Made by a program: the position numbers and the translations under genes | Part shown: in pieces, positions 51,607-63,190 of the stretch | Layout: every line of letters begins with the position of its first letter | Position numbering within the stretch: the first letter of the stretch is position 1 | Notes under the pieces: model-generated | Told to the model about the DNA's origin: nothing | The model's database searches: none | Seen by the model: only the letters and a program-made list of their open reading frames with translations | Origin: a bacterium | Lineage (GTDB): Bacteria; Patescibacteriota; Microgenomatia; UBA1406; GWC2-37-13 | Assembly: GCA_021833625.1 (NCBI GenBank) | Contig: JAKBEU010000001.1 | Coordinates: 1-64,000 of the forward strand | Direction of reading: 5' to 3' | DNA: 64,000 nucleotides

Positions 51607-51632
51607 CATTTCTACGACTTTCATGGTAAAAT
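51603..51632 (+). promoter_or_regulatory. Candidate promoter of the ATP synthase operon
   Basis: TTGACA (51603-51608), an 18-base spacer and TAAAAT (51627-51632). The -35 box overlaps the dnaE stop codon and the -10 box lies inside the first codons of the atpI-like frame, so the two cannot both be right as drawn. Confidence 0.45.
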
Positions 51633-51905
51633 ATTTGCGGTCGAATGTAAAAAAAATAAATTCGGCATTTGTCATTGAGCCTCTGGAGCAGAAGAAGCCA
51701 CATAAGAAAGTTAATCCGGCCTCTTTGACAGACAGTCTGAATATAGGAATGTACTTGGTAGCTCCACTTCTTTGTGGAGTTTTGTTGGGCATACTGCTTG
51801 ACAATAAGTTCGGTACGAAGCCTGTATTCGTTCTTATCGGAATTTTTTTCGGTGTACTTGGTTCTTTTTTTAATTTAATTAAGGTTGTAAAATCGATATC
51901 AGACA

Positions 51906-51913
<8 letters not shown>
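51623..51913 (+). CDS. ATP synthase assembly/AtpI-like membrane protein
   Basis: The protein has 96 residues from the first ATG. Two membrane helices are clear (about 43-61, YLVAPLLCGVLLGILLD, and 66-86, PVFVLIGIFFGVLGSFFN), with the LLDNKFGTKP link typical of the ATPase_gene1/AtpI-like family. These proteins help assemble the c ring or carry Mg2+. The N-terminal 40 residues are polar and poorly conserved in kind. The candidate promoter suggests a later start such as TTG at 51635, TTG at 51722 or ATG at 51749. It overlaps atpB by eight bases and leads the operon. Confidence 0.7.
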
Positions 51914-52956
<1,043 letters not shown>

Positions 52957-52977
52957 TTTGAGTCAAAAAGAAAAAAT

Positions 52978-53466
52978 ATGGAAAATCTTGGATTAAATCC
53001 CAAATTACTTATCGCGCAGCTTATTAACTTTGGCATATTTTTCTTTATATTCAAGAAATTCATCGCGAAACCTTTTATTGAAGTGATGAAAGACGAAAAA
53101 AAGAAAGCCGAAGAACGAAAAAAAGCGTCTGAAGCAGTCGAAAAGCAGCGAATACTCCTGGCCGAAGAAGAAAAAGCCGCACGAGAAGAAATAAAACAAA
53201 AAACTCAGGCAAGCTTAACTGCAGTCCGACAGGGAGCTGAGGCAGAAAGAGCGGCTCTTTTGAAAAAGGCACAAGCGGAAGCTAATGAAGTCGTCAAAAA
53301 AGGCGAACAAAAAGTAGCAGAAGAACGCTCAACGATGGAAAAAGAGTATAAGCAGACCGTTGCAAAAGTAAGCGTCATGACTGTTGAAAATGTCCTGAAG
53401 GATTTCCTTACCGAGGACATGCAGAAACAGGTGAATGAACGTGTTCTTACCCATTTGAACAAATAA
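52978..53466 (+). CDS. atpF: ATP synthase subunit b
   Basis: The 162-residue protein has one N-terminal membrane helix (about 10-28, LLIAQLINFGIFFFIFKKF) and a long charged helix rich in Ala, Lys and Glu (KKAEERKKASEAVEKQRILL, AEANEVVKKGEQKVAEERS). It forms the peripheral stalk holding alpha/beta to subunit a. The length is usual. It lies 21 bases after atpE and four bases before the short delta gene. The C-terminus MQKQVNERVLTHLNK should contact delta. Confidence 0.93.
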   Translation: MENLGLNPKLLIAQLINFGIFFFIFKKFIAKPFIEVMKDEKKKAEERKKASEAVEKQRILLAEEEKAAREEIKQKTQASLTAVRQGAEAERAALLKKAQAEANEVVKKGEQKVAEERSTMEKEYKQTVAKVSVMTVENVLKDFLTEDMQKQVNERVLTHLNK

Positions 53467-53469
53467 TGT

Positions 53470-53754
53470 ATGCGACTTGACCCACAGGTAAAAGAAAAAT
53501 TAAAGAAAACATTTTCCGCCGAGCTGTCAGCTTCCCGTAATGCAGTACGCATTACCTCAAGTTATCCTTTTTCGAAGGAATATATCGACAGTATTTTGGC
53601 GCGTTTCCCGGAATTTTCAGGCGGAAATGTTGAAAATGTCGTTGATAAGCAAATTTTAGGAGGCTTTATTATCCAGTCCGGATCGCAAATGGTTGATTTG
53701 TCGATTCGCAGTGCATTACATTTATTACAAAAAAAATTGTATGAAAGCGTTTGA
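53470..53754 (+). CDS. atpH: ATP synthase subunit delta, short form
   Basis: The 94-residue protein matches only the C-terminal part of the delta/OSCP family. It has a central [20 protein letters not shown] and the typical ending [20 protein letters not shown] then [13 protein letters not shown]. The usual subunit has about 175-180 residues, with an N-terminal six-helix domain that binds the top of alpha. That domain is missing, and no other frame in the upstream spacer could supply it. The ATG follows three bases after the atpF stop. It overlaps atpA by 14 bases. Confidence 0.85.
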   Translation: MRLDPQVKEKLKKTFSAELSASRNAVRITSSYPFSKEYIDSILARFPEFSGGNVENVVDKQILGGFIIQSGSQMVDLSIRSALHLLQKKLYESV

Positions 53755-55249
53755 TCAGTATCTAAAACAAATTGAGCAGGAAATTAAAACAAAAAAAGTA
53801 GGATATGCGACTGATGAAATTGGCTCCGTACAAGAAGTGCATGATGGAGTTGCATTGGTAGCTGGACTGGATAAAGCGGGATTTGGAGAAGTCGTCGAGT
53901 TTGAAAGTGGCGTAAAAGGATATATCATCGATATGACGGAAGACTCCGTCGGAGTCATTGTTTTGGGAGACTATCTTCTTATTAAATCGGGTGAGCAGGT
54001 AAAAGCGCTCAACTACACGCTCTCGGTTCCGGTTGGGGACGAGTTTATAGGGCGAAGCATCAATCCGCTCGGTGAAGTTATTGACGGAGGTGCTGCGATA
54101 AATGCGGTGTCACGAAATCCCGTTGAAAAAGTGGCTCCCTCAGTTGTCTATCGAAAATCAGTGACCGTTCCGCTTCAGACGGGTATCAAATCAATCGATG
54201 CAATATTCCCGATAGGACGGGGACAGCGAGAACTCATTATCGGAGACCGAGGAACGGGAAAATCAACAATAGCCCTTGACACCATCATCAATCAAAAAGG
54301 ACAGGGTGTTATCTGTATTTACTGCGGCATCGGACAAAAGAATTCAAAAATCGCGCTTGTATCTGAGCTTCTCCGCAAACACGGAGCGCTTGACTACTCC
54401 ATTATCGTGAGTGCATCAGCATCAGACCCTGCAGCGCTTCAATATCTTGCCCCTTACTCGGCAAGTGCAATGGCAGAATATTTTATGAGCAAAGGAAAAG
54501 ACGTACTTGTCATTTATGACGATTTGTCAAAACACGCATGGGCATACCGACAGGTTTCGCTCATCCTTCGCCGACCGGCAGGGCGTGAGGCATATCCGGG
54601 AGATATTTTTTACCTTCATTCCCGCTTGCTTGAACGCGCATGCCGACTTGACCCGAAATACGGAGGCGGATCAATCACCGCTCTTCCTATTATTGAAACA
54701 TTGGAAGGAGACGTATCCGCATATATTCCGACAAACGTCATTTCCATCACCGACGGTCAGATTTTCCTTGAAACCGATTTGTTCAATGCAGGCATACGAC
54801 CCGCAATCAACATCGGTATTTCCGTCTCCCGCGTAGGTGGAAATGCACAGACAAAAGCAATGAAACAGGTTGCAGGTAAGCTCAAGCTTGACCTTGCCCA
54901 GTACCGAGAAATGGCTGCATTTTCACAGTTTGAGTCAGATCTTGACGAGCAGACGAAAAAACTCTTAAATCAAGGGGCAAAAGTAACCCAACTCATGAAA
55001 CAGGACAAGAACAAACCATACAGATTAGGGGAAGAAATCATCGTGTTGTGGGCAGCCAACAAAGGATATCTGGAGTCTGTTCCGGTTACGGCGGTGAATG
55101 ACTGTGAAGCTCAACTTCTGTCTGCGATACGGACACGGGGACAAAAACTGTGTGCCAAGATAGAAAAGGAAAAGATAGTAAACGAAGAAACGGAAGCGGA
55201 ACTGAAACCATTCGTTAAAGACATTGTTGAGGGATTTGTCACAACCTAA
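53741..55249 (+). CDS. atpA: ATP synthase subunit alpha
   Basis: The 502-residue catalytic-head subunit starts at [12 protein letters not shown]. Walker A GDRGTGKS is at residues 168-175 and the family run [17 protein letters not shown] is complete. [20 protein letters not shown] is the alpha signature. The regulatory nucleotide site is here rather than the catalytic one. A longer frame from 53693 would overlap delta by more than 60 bases and is not supported. It follows a short delta gene and precedes atpG after six bases. Confidence 0.96.
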   Translation: MKAFDQYLKQIEQEIKTKKVGYATDEIGSVQEVHDGVALVAGLDKAGFGEVVEFESGVKGYIIDMTEDSVGVIVLGDYLLIKSGEQVKALNYTLSVPVGDEFIGRSINPLGEVIDGGAAINAVSRNPVEKVAPSVVYRKSVTVPLQTGIKSIDAIFPIGRGQRELIIGDRGTGKSTIALDTIINQKGQGVICIYCGIGQKNSKIALVSELLRKHGALDYSIIVSASASDPAALQYLAPYSASAMAEYFMSKGKDVLVIYDDLSKHAWAYRQVSLILRRPAGREAYPGDIFYLHSRLLERACRLDPKYGGGSITALPIIETLEGDVSAYIPTNVISITDGQIFLETDLFNAGIRPAINIGISVSRVGGNAQTKAMKQVAGKLKLDLAQYREMAAFSQFESDLDEQTKKLLNQGAKVTQLMKQDKNKPYRLGEEIIVLWAANKGYLESVPVTAVNDCEAQLLSAIRTRGQKLCAKIEKEKIVNEETEAELKPFVKDIVEGFVTT

Positions 55250-55255
55250 ATCAGT

Positions 55256-56122
55256 ATGAATGTCAGACAGGTGAGAAAAAAAATTAAGTCTGTTTCGAAT
55301 GTAAAGAAGATAACCCGTTCTATGCAGCTTGTTTCGGCAATCAAAATGAAAAAAGCCCAGCAGGCGGCAATTGAAGCGCGACCCTACCAGGAACATCTCG
55401 AGTCCGTCATCAAGCGTGTTATGGCACGAAACGAGACGACAGAGTCTCCTTTTCTTGTTTCTCACTCCGATTCAAAAAACACAACGGATCTTGTTATCGT
55501 CCTGACGACCAACAAGGGACTCTGTGGCTCTTTCAATATTGATATATTGCGCTATATTTCCACCAAAATTGATGTGGAAGAAACGAAATTTATTACCATC
55601 GGCAAGAAGGGATCCCAATTTCTTTCCAAAGTGGGAGGGGAGATAATCGCCGATTACTCAACCGCTTTTCCGTCAGACGCCGTGTCTGCCGTAATAAAGC
55701 TTGCGACAGATGCATTCTTTAAGGGAACATACAAACGCGTTTTTGTTCTGTATAACAGATTCATTTCGACCCTGAAGACGGAGCCTGATCTTGCACAAAT
55801 CATGCCGTATCACCTGAGTCTTGATAAGCCTATTAAAAAAATTGAGGAAAAGGAATTTATTGAATATCTCATCGAACCGAACCCTCAGCAGATTATCGAT
55901 ACAATTCTCCGCAGTTTCGTTGAAGAAAAAGTGCGCAACGCCCTCATTCAGTCTGACGCAGGCGAACAGTCTGCCAGAATGATTGCAATGAAAAACGCAA
56001 CCGACAACGCAAATGACGTCATCTACAATCTCACGCTCGTTGGAAACAAATTGAGACAGGAAAAGATTACAAATGAACTGCTTGACATGATTACCGCAAA
56101 GGAATCTGTCGAACAGAATTAA
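55256..56122 (+). CDS. atpG: ATP synthase subunit gamma
   Basis: The 288-residue rotor shaft has two long antiparallel helices at the ends: VRQVRKKIKSVSNVKKITRS and MKNATDNANDVIYNLTLVGN, which runs into NKLRQEKITNELLDMITAKE. The Rossmann-like middle contains VLTTNKGLCGSFNIDILRYI. The family end motif is complete. It turns inside the alpha/beta ring and connects to epsilon and the c ring. Located between alpha and beta as usual. Confidence 0.95.
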   Translation: MNVRQVRKKIKSVSNVKKITRSMQLVSAIKMKKAQQAAIEARPYQEHLESVIKRVMARNETTESPFLVSHSDSKNTTDLVIVLTTNKGLCGSFNIDILRYISTKIDVEETKFITIGKKGSQFLSKVGGEIIADYSTAFPSDAVSAVIKLATDAFFKGTYKRVFVLYNRFISTLKTEPDLAQIMPYHLSLDKPIKKIEEKEFIEYLIEPNPQQIIDTILRSFVEEKVRNALIQSDAGEQSARMIAMKNATDNANDVIYNLTLVGNKLRQEKITNELLDMITAKESVEQN

Positions 56123-56139
56123 TTTACATTTTTTATTAA

Positions 56140-57528
<1,389 letters not shown>

Positions 57529-57529
57529 T

Positions 57530-57946
57530 ATGCGAACACTGAAACTGACGATTATAACGCCAAAACAGATAGCTCTTGAAAAGGTAATACAGGGCGTTAC
57601 TCTTCCGTCAACGGAAGGCGAGATCACCATTCTTCCCGGACACATCAATTTGTTTGCGCTCCTTGAAGAGGGGGTTGTGCGTTATTGGAAAGACGATAAG
57701 GAAGAATTTTTGGCAATAGGGGGCGGGTATGTCGAAACGGACGGCGAATGCGTGGAGCTTTTAGTCTCACGGGCATACGGACAGGATAAGATTGATGAGG
57801 AAGCAACAAAAAAAGCGATTGAACAGGCAAAAACAATGAAAAAGAGTGCAAAGACGGTTGACGCGCAAAAAGAAGTTTCCTCGCTCCTGCGCAGATCCAT
57901 CGTCGATTTGAAACTTCTCAAAAAGAAAAGACGACACTCCGCGTAA
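57530..57946 (+). CDS. atpC: ATP synthase subunit epsilon
   Basis: The 138-residue protein has an N-terminal beta sandwich (LTIITPKQIALEKVIQGVTL, PSTEGEITILPGHINLFALL, FLAIGGGYVETDGECVELLV) and a C-terminal helical hairpin (EATKKAIEQAKTMKKSAKTV). It couples gamma to the c ring and can inhibit ATP hydrolysis. It is the last gene of the operon; 60 bases later topA starts at its own -10 box. Confidence 0.94.
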   Translation: MRTLKLTIITPKQIALEKVIQGVTLPSTEGEITILPGHINLFALLEEGVVRYWKDDKEEFLAIGGGYVETDGECVELLVSRAYGQDKIDEEATKKAIEQAKTMKKSAKTVDAQKEVSSLLRRSIVDLKLLKKKRRHSA

Positions 57947-57992
57947 TATTTTTTTAACGGATATTTGATGGACTTTCCCAAATTCCAGGCTG

Positions 57993-57998
57993 TATAAT
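57993..57998 (+). promoter_or_regulatory. -10 box of topA (near-leaderless)
   Basis: TATAAT is followed by eight bases and the ATG at 58007. A good -35 box is not evident at the right distance. The expected RNA start is one or two bases before the start codon. Confidence 0.5.
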
Positions 57999-58006
57999 AG
58001 AACTTT

Positions 58007-60088
58007 ATGGCACTGATAATAGTCGAGTCCCCAACAAAAGCGCGTACCTTCAACAGAATTTTAAAGATAGAAGGGAAGGGCGATAAATACTTCGTCATCG
58101 CTACCATGGGACATATCCGTGATCTTCCCGGACGCGAAATGGCAATTGATTTCAAAGACCAATACCGTCCGAAATACGAATATATCGAAAAAAGGAAAAA
58201 AGTTATCGACCAGCTCATTGCCCTCTCCAAAGAACATGACGAAATAATTCTCGCAACGGACTTGGACCGCGAAGGTGAGTCCATCTCCTATCATGTCGCT
58301 TATATTTTGGGACTTATTAAGGAAGACTGGCCGGACATCCATTTAGCCGATGTCGCAAAAAAAATAAAACGAATTGTCTTTCACGAAATCACTGCCTCCG
58401 CCCTTAAAGAGGCTCTTGAAAATCCCGGAGAGCTCAGGCTTCCCCTAGTCAAAGCACAACAGGCCCGCCGTATTTTAGACAGAATAGTGGGATACGACCT
58501 CTCTCCACTCCTTTGGAAAAAAACGGGAAAAAATTGGCTTTCAGCAGGACGCGTGCAGACGGTCGGAGTGCGGCTTGTGGTAGAGCGCGAAAAGGAACGT
58601 CTCGCATTCGGTCAGGAACCGTACATCTTAATGACGGGACTTTTCAATATAGAAGGTCATGAATTGACGGCAAAATTAAAGCAGATTGACGGAACCTCAA
58701 TTGAGGAGTCAAAAACGCTTAAATTGTATGCGGGAGAATACACTTATACAAAAACAACGGTGACGGCAGAGACAGCGCCTGTAACAAAAGAAAAACTACT
58801 TGCAGCAAAGTACAGTGTTGCCAACATGAAAGAAACCATAACAAGCAGATATCCGACTCCTCCTTATACGACCTCTTCTCTCCAACAGGATGCTTTTTTT
58901 AAGTGCGGATTTTCTTCCCGGCAGGTGATGAGTCTTGCGCAGTCGTTGTATGAAAAAGGATTTATTACCTATCACCGTACAGACTCATTCAATCTTTCGA
59001 CACAGTTTGTGTTCCGCGCAAAAGACTATATCATCGAAAAATTCGGCAAAGAGTACGCTCTTGAAAAACCCCGCGGATATCACACGAAAAGCCGCATGGC
59101 GCAGGAAGCCCACGAAGCCATTCGTCCGACAAAACTTATCGAAGTTGATGACCTGGGTAAGAAAAAAGAATCCCTTACCGTCAACCACAAGAAGCTCTAC
59201 AAGCTCATTTTTGACCGTGCCGTTGCAACACAGATGAAGGAAGCCTCCCTCAAAACGATAACCTTTGATTTGGTCTCTCCCGAGAAACATCTGTTTGAAG
59301 CATCAGCAACAAAGGTCGAATTTGACGGATTCCTCAAACTCATGACGACAACCAAGCAGGAAAATAAGGAGTTGACGCACGTGACTGACGGAACAAAAGC
59401 GGAAATAAAAGATATAGAGGTCAAGGAACAAAAAACATCCCCGCCTCCCCGCTATAACGAAGCATCCCTCATCAGAACCATGGAAGAAGAAGGAATTGGG
59501 AGACCGTCTACCTACGCGGCAATCATCTCGCTTATCCAGGTGAAAGGATATGTCGATAAGGACGGACGATACTTTATCCCGACGGTTATCGGAACTGCAA
59601 TTTCCGATTACTTAAGTAAGAATTTTTCACACATTTTCGAACTCGATTTTACCTCCACTATGGAGGACAGGTTTGATGCGATTGCCGACGGTAAGGAAGA
59701 CATGATCGCAGTCCTTGATGATTTTTACAAGCCGTTTGAGGTAGAACTTGAAGCTAAAAAGAAGGAAATCGGTATGATACAGATTAAAGAAGAAACGAGT
59801 GAGAAATGCCCGAAATGCGGCAAGCCCCTTATCATCCGGTTTTCCAAATACGGAAAGTTTTATGCATGCAGCGGATACCCGGACTGCAAGTTTACGAAAC
59901 CGTTTTTGTTTGCGATAAAAAACAGAAAATGTCCGAAATGCGGAGGAGACATTGTGGTAAAATTTACCAAGACAAAAAAGAAATTTTACGGATGTTCAAA
60001 CTATCCGAAATGTGATTTTTCCAGTTGGGCGTTAAATAAAATTCCAGTAACCGAAGTCCCCAATGACCAAAAGAAGCCGACCGCTTAA
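58007..60088 (+). CDS. topA: DNA topoisomerase I
   Basis: The 693-residue type IA topoisomerase has a TOPRIM domain (ALIIVESPTKARTFNRILKI, then ILATDLDREGESISYHVAYI with the acidic metal site) and the toroidal core with the catalytic Tyr322 in GFITYHRTDSFNLS. Two C-terminal four-Cys zinc ribbons follow (CPKCGKPLIIRFSKYGKFYA then CSGYPDC, and CPKCGGDIVVKF then CSNYPKC). It relaxes negative supercoils by cutting one strand. It overlaps the pyrG start by 26 bases in another frame. Confidence 0.96.
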   Translation: MALIIVESPTKARTFNRILKIEGKGDKYFVIATMGHIRDLPGREMAIDFKDQYRPKYEYIEKRKKVIDQLIALSKEHDEIILATDLDREGESISYHVAYILGLIKEDWPDIHLADVAKKIKRIVFHEITASALKEALENPGELRLPLVKAQQARRILDRIVGYDLSPLLWKKTGKNWLSAGRVQTVGVRLVVEREKERLAFGQEPYILMTGLFNIEGHELTAKLKQIDGTSIEESKTLKLYAGEYTYTKTTVTAETAPVTKEKLLAAKYSVANMKETITSRYPTPPYTTSSLQQDAFFKCGFSSRQVMSLAQSLYEKGFITYHRTDSFNLSTQFVFRAKDYIIEKFGKEYALEKPRGYHTKSRMAQEAHEAIRPTKLIEVDDLGKKKESLTVNHKKLYKLIFDRAVATQMKEASLKTITFDLVSPEKHLFEASATKVEFDGFLKLMTTTKQENKELTHVTDGTKAEIKDIEVKEQKTSPPPRYNEASLIRTMEEEGIGRPSTYAAIISLIQVKGYVDKDGRYFIPTVIGTAISDYLSKNFSHIFELDFTSTMEDRFDAIADGKEDMIAVLDDFYKPFEVELEAKKKEIGMIQIKEETSEKCPKCGKPLIIRFSKYGKFYACSGYPDCKFTKPFLFAIKNRKCPKCGGDIVVKFTKTKKKFYGCSNYPKCDFSSWALNKIPVTEVPNDQKKPTA

Positions 60089-61706
60089 ATATATCTTTAT
60101 TTCAGGTGGAGTTATTTCCGGAATAGGAAAAGGAATAACTTCGGCATCTATCTGCTACCTTCTTAAAAATTCCGGCTACAACGTCGTCCCGATAAAATTC
60201 GAAAACTACCTTAATGTTGATGCAGGCACCATCAATCCGATAGAACACGGTGATCCGTACTTGTGTGAAGACGGTACCGAAACCGACATGGATATCGGCA
60301 CCTATGAAAAATTCTTGAGCATGGAAATGGGGGTCGATAACTTCGTCACCATGGGAAAAATATATAAAACAGTTATTGATCGCGAAAGGCGTTTTGAATA
60401 TAAAGGTGAAGACGTTGAAGCGATTCCCCATATCACAAATGAGATCGTTGACAGGATTCATATGGCAGCGGACAAAAAAAACGCGGATATCGTCGTAATA
60501 GAACTTGGCGGTACGGCAGGCGAATACCAGAATGTCTTTTATTACGAAGCGTCCCGCATGTTGACTCTCCAGAAACCCGGAGATGTCATCCATATCCACG
60601 TAAGCTATGTACCGACTCCCAAACACTTAGGAGAACCGAAGACAAAACCGACACAGCTGTCAGTCAGAACGCTTAATTCAATGGGAATACAGCCGAATTT
60701 CATCGTTGCCCGTTCGGAAAAATATCTTGACCAGAGAAGACGCGACAGGTTTGCGCTTTTCTGCAACGTCCATACAGACGACATCATCTCAAATCCCGAC
60801 GTGGAAAGCGTGTATGAAATCCCGCTTGTCCTTCATAAGCAGGATATGACAAAGAAAATACTGAAAAAATTAAGTCTTGAAGAACGGGCTCCCGATTTGA
60901 CGGCGCTCCATAGATTAGTTGACTCGGTCAAGGCAACAAAAGAAAAAACACTCCACATTGCAATTGTCGGCAAATATTTCAGTACCGGTGATTATCAGCT
61001 GAGGGATTCGTATGCAGCTCTTTTTGATGCGCTCGACCATGCTGCGTGGAACCAGAAGGTCACCATAAAAACACAGTGGCTTGATGCGGAGAAAATCGAA
61101 AAAGAGGGGACGGACATTATCGGCAAACCGGACGGAATAATCGTTCCAATCGGTTGGGGAGAACGGGGAGCTGAAGGGATGATTGCCGCCGCAAACTATG
61201 CGCGCGAAAAGAAAATCCCTTACCTGGGACTCTGCTACGGAATGCAGCTTGCCGTTGTGGCATTTGCTCGTAACGTCGCCGGGTTAAAGGATGCCAATAC
61301 CGCTGAGAATGATTCAAAAACAAAAAATCCCGTCATCCATCTTATCAATGATCAGGAAAAGTTCCTCAAAAACAGGGCATACGGAGGCACAATGAGGCTG
61401 GGAGGTTGGGAAGCATTGGTCAAAAAAGGCACCCTTGCTTATAAGATCTACGGAACAAGCGATACGAGCGAGCGTCATCGACATCGCTATGAATTCAACA
61501 ATGAATACGCAAAGCTATTGGAAGAAAAAGGTCTTGTTATCAGCGCACGCTCGAAAAAAGAGGGGCTGGTGGAGATAGTCGAGCTTGACCCGTCCGTTCA
61601 CCCGTTTTATTTGGGTACTCAGGGCCATCCGGAATATAAAAGCTATCCGAGCAAACCCCATCCGATATTTGTCGCATTTATTGCCGCTTGTAAAAAAACG
61701 GCCTGA
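60063..61706 (+). CDS. pyrG: CTP synthase
   Basis: The 547-residue enzyme aminates UTP to CTP. The synthetase domain starts KYIFISGGVISGIGKGITSA, with the P-loop-like SGIGKGI and the Asp/Glu metal site in YLNVDAGTINPIEHGDPYLC. The glutaminase domain holds Cys391 in YLGLCYGMQLAVVAFARNV and the final His and Glu near HPEYKSYP. It overlaps the 3' end of topA by 26 bases, so the two are translated from one mRNA. Confidence 0.97.
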   Translation: MTKRSRPLKYIFISGGVISGIGKGITSASICYLLKNSGYNVVPIKFENYLNVDAGTINPIEHGDPYLCEDGTETDMDIGTYEKFLSMEMGVDNFVTMGKIYKTVIDRERRFEYKGEDVEAIPHITNEIVDRIHMAADKKNADIVVIELGGTAGEYQNVFYYEASRMLTLQKPGDVIHIHVSYVPTPKHLGEPKTKPTQLSVRTLNSMGIQPNFIVARSEKYLDQRRRDRFALFCNVHTDDIISNPDVESVYEIPLVLHKQDMTKKILKKLSLEERAPDLTALHRLVDSVKATKEKTLHIAIVGKYFSTGDYQLRDSYAALFDALDHAAWNQKVTIKTQWLDAEKIEKEGTDIIGKPDGIIVPIGWGERGAEGMIAAANYAREKKIPYLGLCYGMQLAVVAFARNVAGLKDANTAENDSKTKNPVIHLINDQEKFLKNRAYGGTMRLGGWEALVKKGTLAYKIYGTSDTSERHRHRYEFNNEYAKLLEEKGLVISARSKKEGLVEIVELDPSVHPFYLGTQGHPEYKSYPSKPHPIFVAFIAACKKTA

Positions 61707-61716
61707 ATGATACAAT
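61688..61716 (+). promoter_or_regulatory. Promoter of rplS
   Basis: TTGTAA (61688-61693), 17 bases and TACAAT (61711-61716). The expected RNA start is about 61723, so the ATG at 61715 would lie outside the transcript and the ATG at 61736 is the start. Confidence 0.6.
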
Positions 61717-61735
61717 GAGAACTCTATTTAACACT

Positions 61736-62068
61736 ATGGCAAACTCAATTACGTTCAACGAAGCAAAACTTAAAGTCGGTGATACCGTCTCTTTAAACTA
61801 CAAGTTTAAGGAAGGCGACAAAGAGCGCACGCAGCTTTTCAAAGGTATCCTCATCAAAATAACCGGAGCTGACGCACAACGCAGGACAATCACCATCCGT
61901 AAAATATCAAAAACAGGTATCGGCATTGAGCGTATCATTCCTCTTGCCTCAAAAAATATTGTCAGCCTGAAGCTTGACAAAGCAGGGTCTTATACAAAGT
62001 CAAAACTCTTTTTCATCAGAGACTTGACAGAGGCTGAGACCAGAAACAAACTATATAGAAAAAAGTAA
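61736..62068 (+). CDS. rplS: Ribosomal protein L19
   Basis: The 110-residue ribosomal protein has an SH3-like barrel. The L19 pattern is clear: FNEAKLKVGDTVSLNYKFKE, LFKGILIKITGADAQRRTIT, IRKISKTGIGIERIIPLASK then NIVSLKLDKAGSYTKSKL, and the Arg/Lys-rich end TRNKLYRKK. I chose the second ATG because the promoter -10 box covers the first. It lies at the 30S-50S interface of the ribosome. The leader is only about 13 bases and has no Shine-Dalgarno. Confidence 0.95.
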   Translation: MANSITFNEAKLKVGDTVSLNYKFKEGDKERTQLFKGILIKITGADAQRRTITIRKISKTGIGIERIIPLASKNIVSLKLDKAGSYTKSKLFFIRDLTEAETRNKLYRKK

Positions 62069-62070
62069 TC

Positions 62071-62424
62071 ATGTCTAATTCATCAGTTGGAAGACTGGGT
62101 GAAGATAAAGCAACTTCTTATTTACTTTCTCAGGGTTATTCTATCCTTCAACGTAATTATCGTACCAAATTAGGCGAGCTTGATATCGTGGCGCAAAAAC
62201 GGGGGATTATCACGTTTTGTGAAGTGAAAACGCGTATAGGCGACAGCAAGGGCAAGCCCTACGAAGCGGTTGATAAATGCAAACTCCAACACTTATACAG
62301 AGCATGCCAACTATACGTCTTGCAAAACAAATTAAAAAACGCTAAACTGAGCCTGCAGGTGATTTCGATAGAGTTGAGCAGTAATTTGTCTGTAAAATCG
62401 TTACGGATGTATGAAGTTATATAA
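62071..62424 (+). CDS. YraN/UPF0102 family nuclease-like protein
   Basis: The 117-residue protein is of the YraN (UPF0102) family with a restriction-endonuclease-like fold: GRLGEDKATSYLLSQGYSIL, RNYRTKLGELDIVAQKRGII and TFCEVKTRIGDSKGKPYEAV. The acidic pair (GELDIV Asp and CEVKTR Glu-x-Lys) matches the PD-(D/E)xK catalytic core. The Holliday-junction-resolvase-like role is still unproven in the family. It is encoded two bases after rplS; rplS and yraN often share an operon. Confidence 0.9.
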   Translation: MSNSSVGRLGEDKATSYLLSQGYSILQRNYRTKLGELDIVAQKRGIITFCEVKTRIGDSKGKPYEAVDKCKLQHLYRACQLYVLQNKLKNAKLSLQVISIELSSNLSVKSLRMYEVI

Positions 62425-62488
62425 AAATAGTATCAATTTAAAATTGATTAAAAATTAAAAATTTCAAATTAAAAATTATTTAATACAT
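62425..62488. repeat. AT-rich spacer with inverted and tandem AATTAAAAATT motifs
   Basis: Sixty-four bases, nearly all A and T, contain the palindrome CAATTTAAAATTG and repeated AAATTAAAAATT blocks before the channel gene. No promoter box pair stands out because the sequence is so simple. Confidence 0.5.
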
Positions 62489-63142
62489 ATGTTTGAAACG
62501 ACCAACGGAGTTATTTTTAATTTCTGGACGAAGTTTGTTAATTTCCTTCCCGATTTCTTCGGAGGACTTCTTATCCTCATTATCGGTTACATCGTCTCCG
62601 TACTCGTTAAGAAGCTGTTTTTAACCATTCTGCGCTTCTTCCGGATAGATGCGATACTTAATAGGACGAAACTCATCTCCCAGAAGGAAGTGCGCCTGTG
62701 GGAAGAGATATTGGCAGAACTTGTCAGATGGACGCTTATCATCCTCTTCCTTATTCCGACCCTTGAAACATGGGGTCTTTCGAAAGCAACCGCAGTACTT
62801 AATCAGTTCCTGTTCTATATCCCGAACGTCATTGTATCGGTCATCATAGGCTTTGTCGGAATCGTTATCTCAAACCTTGCCGCTAACCTTGTCAAGCAAA
62901 GTGCAAAGTCGGTAGGGGATCAGGCAGCTAATACGCTCGCAGTCTTCGCCCGCTCAACCATCCTGTTCTTCTCAGTACTTATCATGTTAAACCAACTGGG
63001 AGTGGCACAGGACCTTATCCGCATATTCTTTACGGGGCTTGTCGCGATGCTCGCAATTGCCGGAGGGCTTGCGTTCGGGCTTGGCGGACAGGAGAGTGCA
63101 AAAGAGATACTCGACAATATTAAGAAAAAGTTTGCTAAATAA
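62489..63142 (+). CDS. Small MscS-like channel (TM-helix repeat protein)
   Basis: The 217-residue membrane protein has about four to five hydrophobic segments (FGGLLILIIGYIVSVLVKKL, LIILFLIPTLETWGLSKATA, FYIPNVIVSVIIGFVGIVIS, TILFFSVLIMLNQLGVAQDL). The end, GLAFGLGGQESAKEILDNI, is the pore-lining MscS helix with its Gly/Ala packing. The MscS C-terminal cytoplasmic cage is missing, as in the conserved-TM-helix (PF05552-like) proteins. It probably acts as a mechanosensitive or osmolyte channel. Confidence 0.8.
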   Translation: MFETTNGVIFNFWTKFVNFLPDFFGGLLILIIGYIVSVLVKKLFLTILRFFRIDAILNRTKLISQKEVRLWEEILAELVRWTLIILFLIPTLETWGLSKATAVLNQFLFYIPNVIVSVIIGFVGIVISNLAANLVKQSAKSVGDQAANTLAVFARSTILFFSVLIMLNQLGVAQDLIRIFFTGLVAMLAIAGGLAFGLGGQESAKEILDNIKKKFAK

Positions 63143-63160
63143 GACTTCATTTCATATAAT
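63132..63160 (+). promoter_or_regulatory. Promoter of tRNA-Glu
   Basis: TTGCTA (63132-63137), 17 bases and TATAAT (63155-63160) lie 30 bases before the tRNA. The -35 box overlaps the end of the channel gene. Confidence 0.55.
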
Positions 63161-63190
63161 AGAATATTGACTTATCGGTGTTCTTTTATT

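Noticed and set aside
53693-53740. Longer ATP synthase alpha start at 53693
   Set aside because: The added residues are a shifted reading of the delta C-terminus; the family N-terminus fits the ATG at 53741.
61715-61735. Seven-residue N-terminal extension of L19
   Set aside because: The ATG at 61715 overlaps the -10 box of the rplS promoter and L19 proteins normally start close to the second ATG.
62425-62488. AT-rich repeats as a CRISPR-like or origin element
   Set aside because: Units are short, irregular and without unique spacers; there are no DnaA boxes or cas genes.
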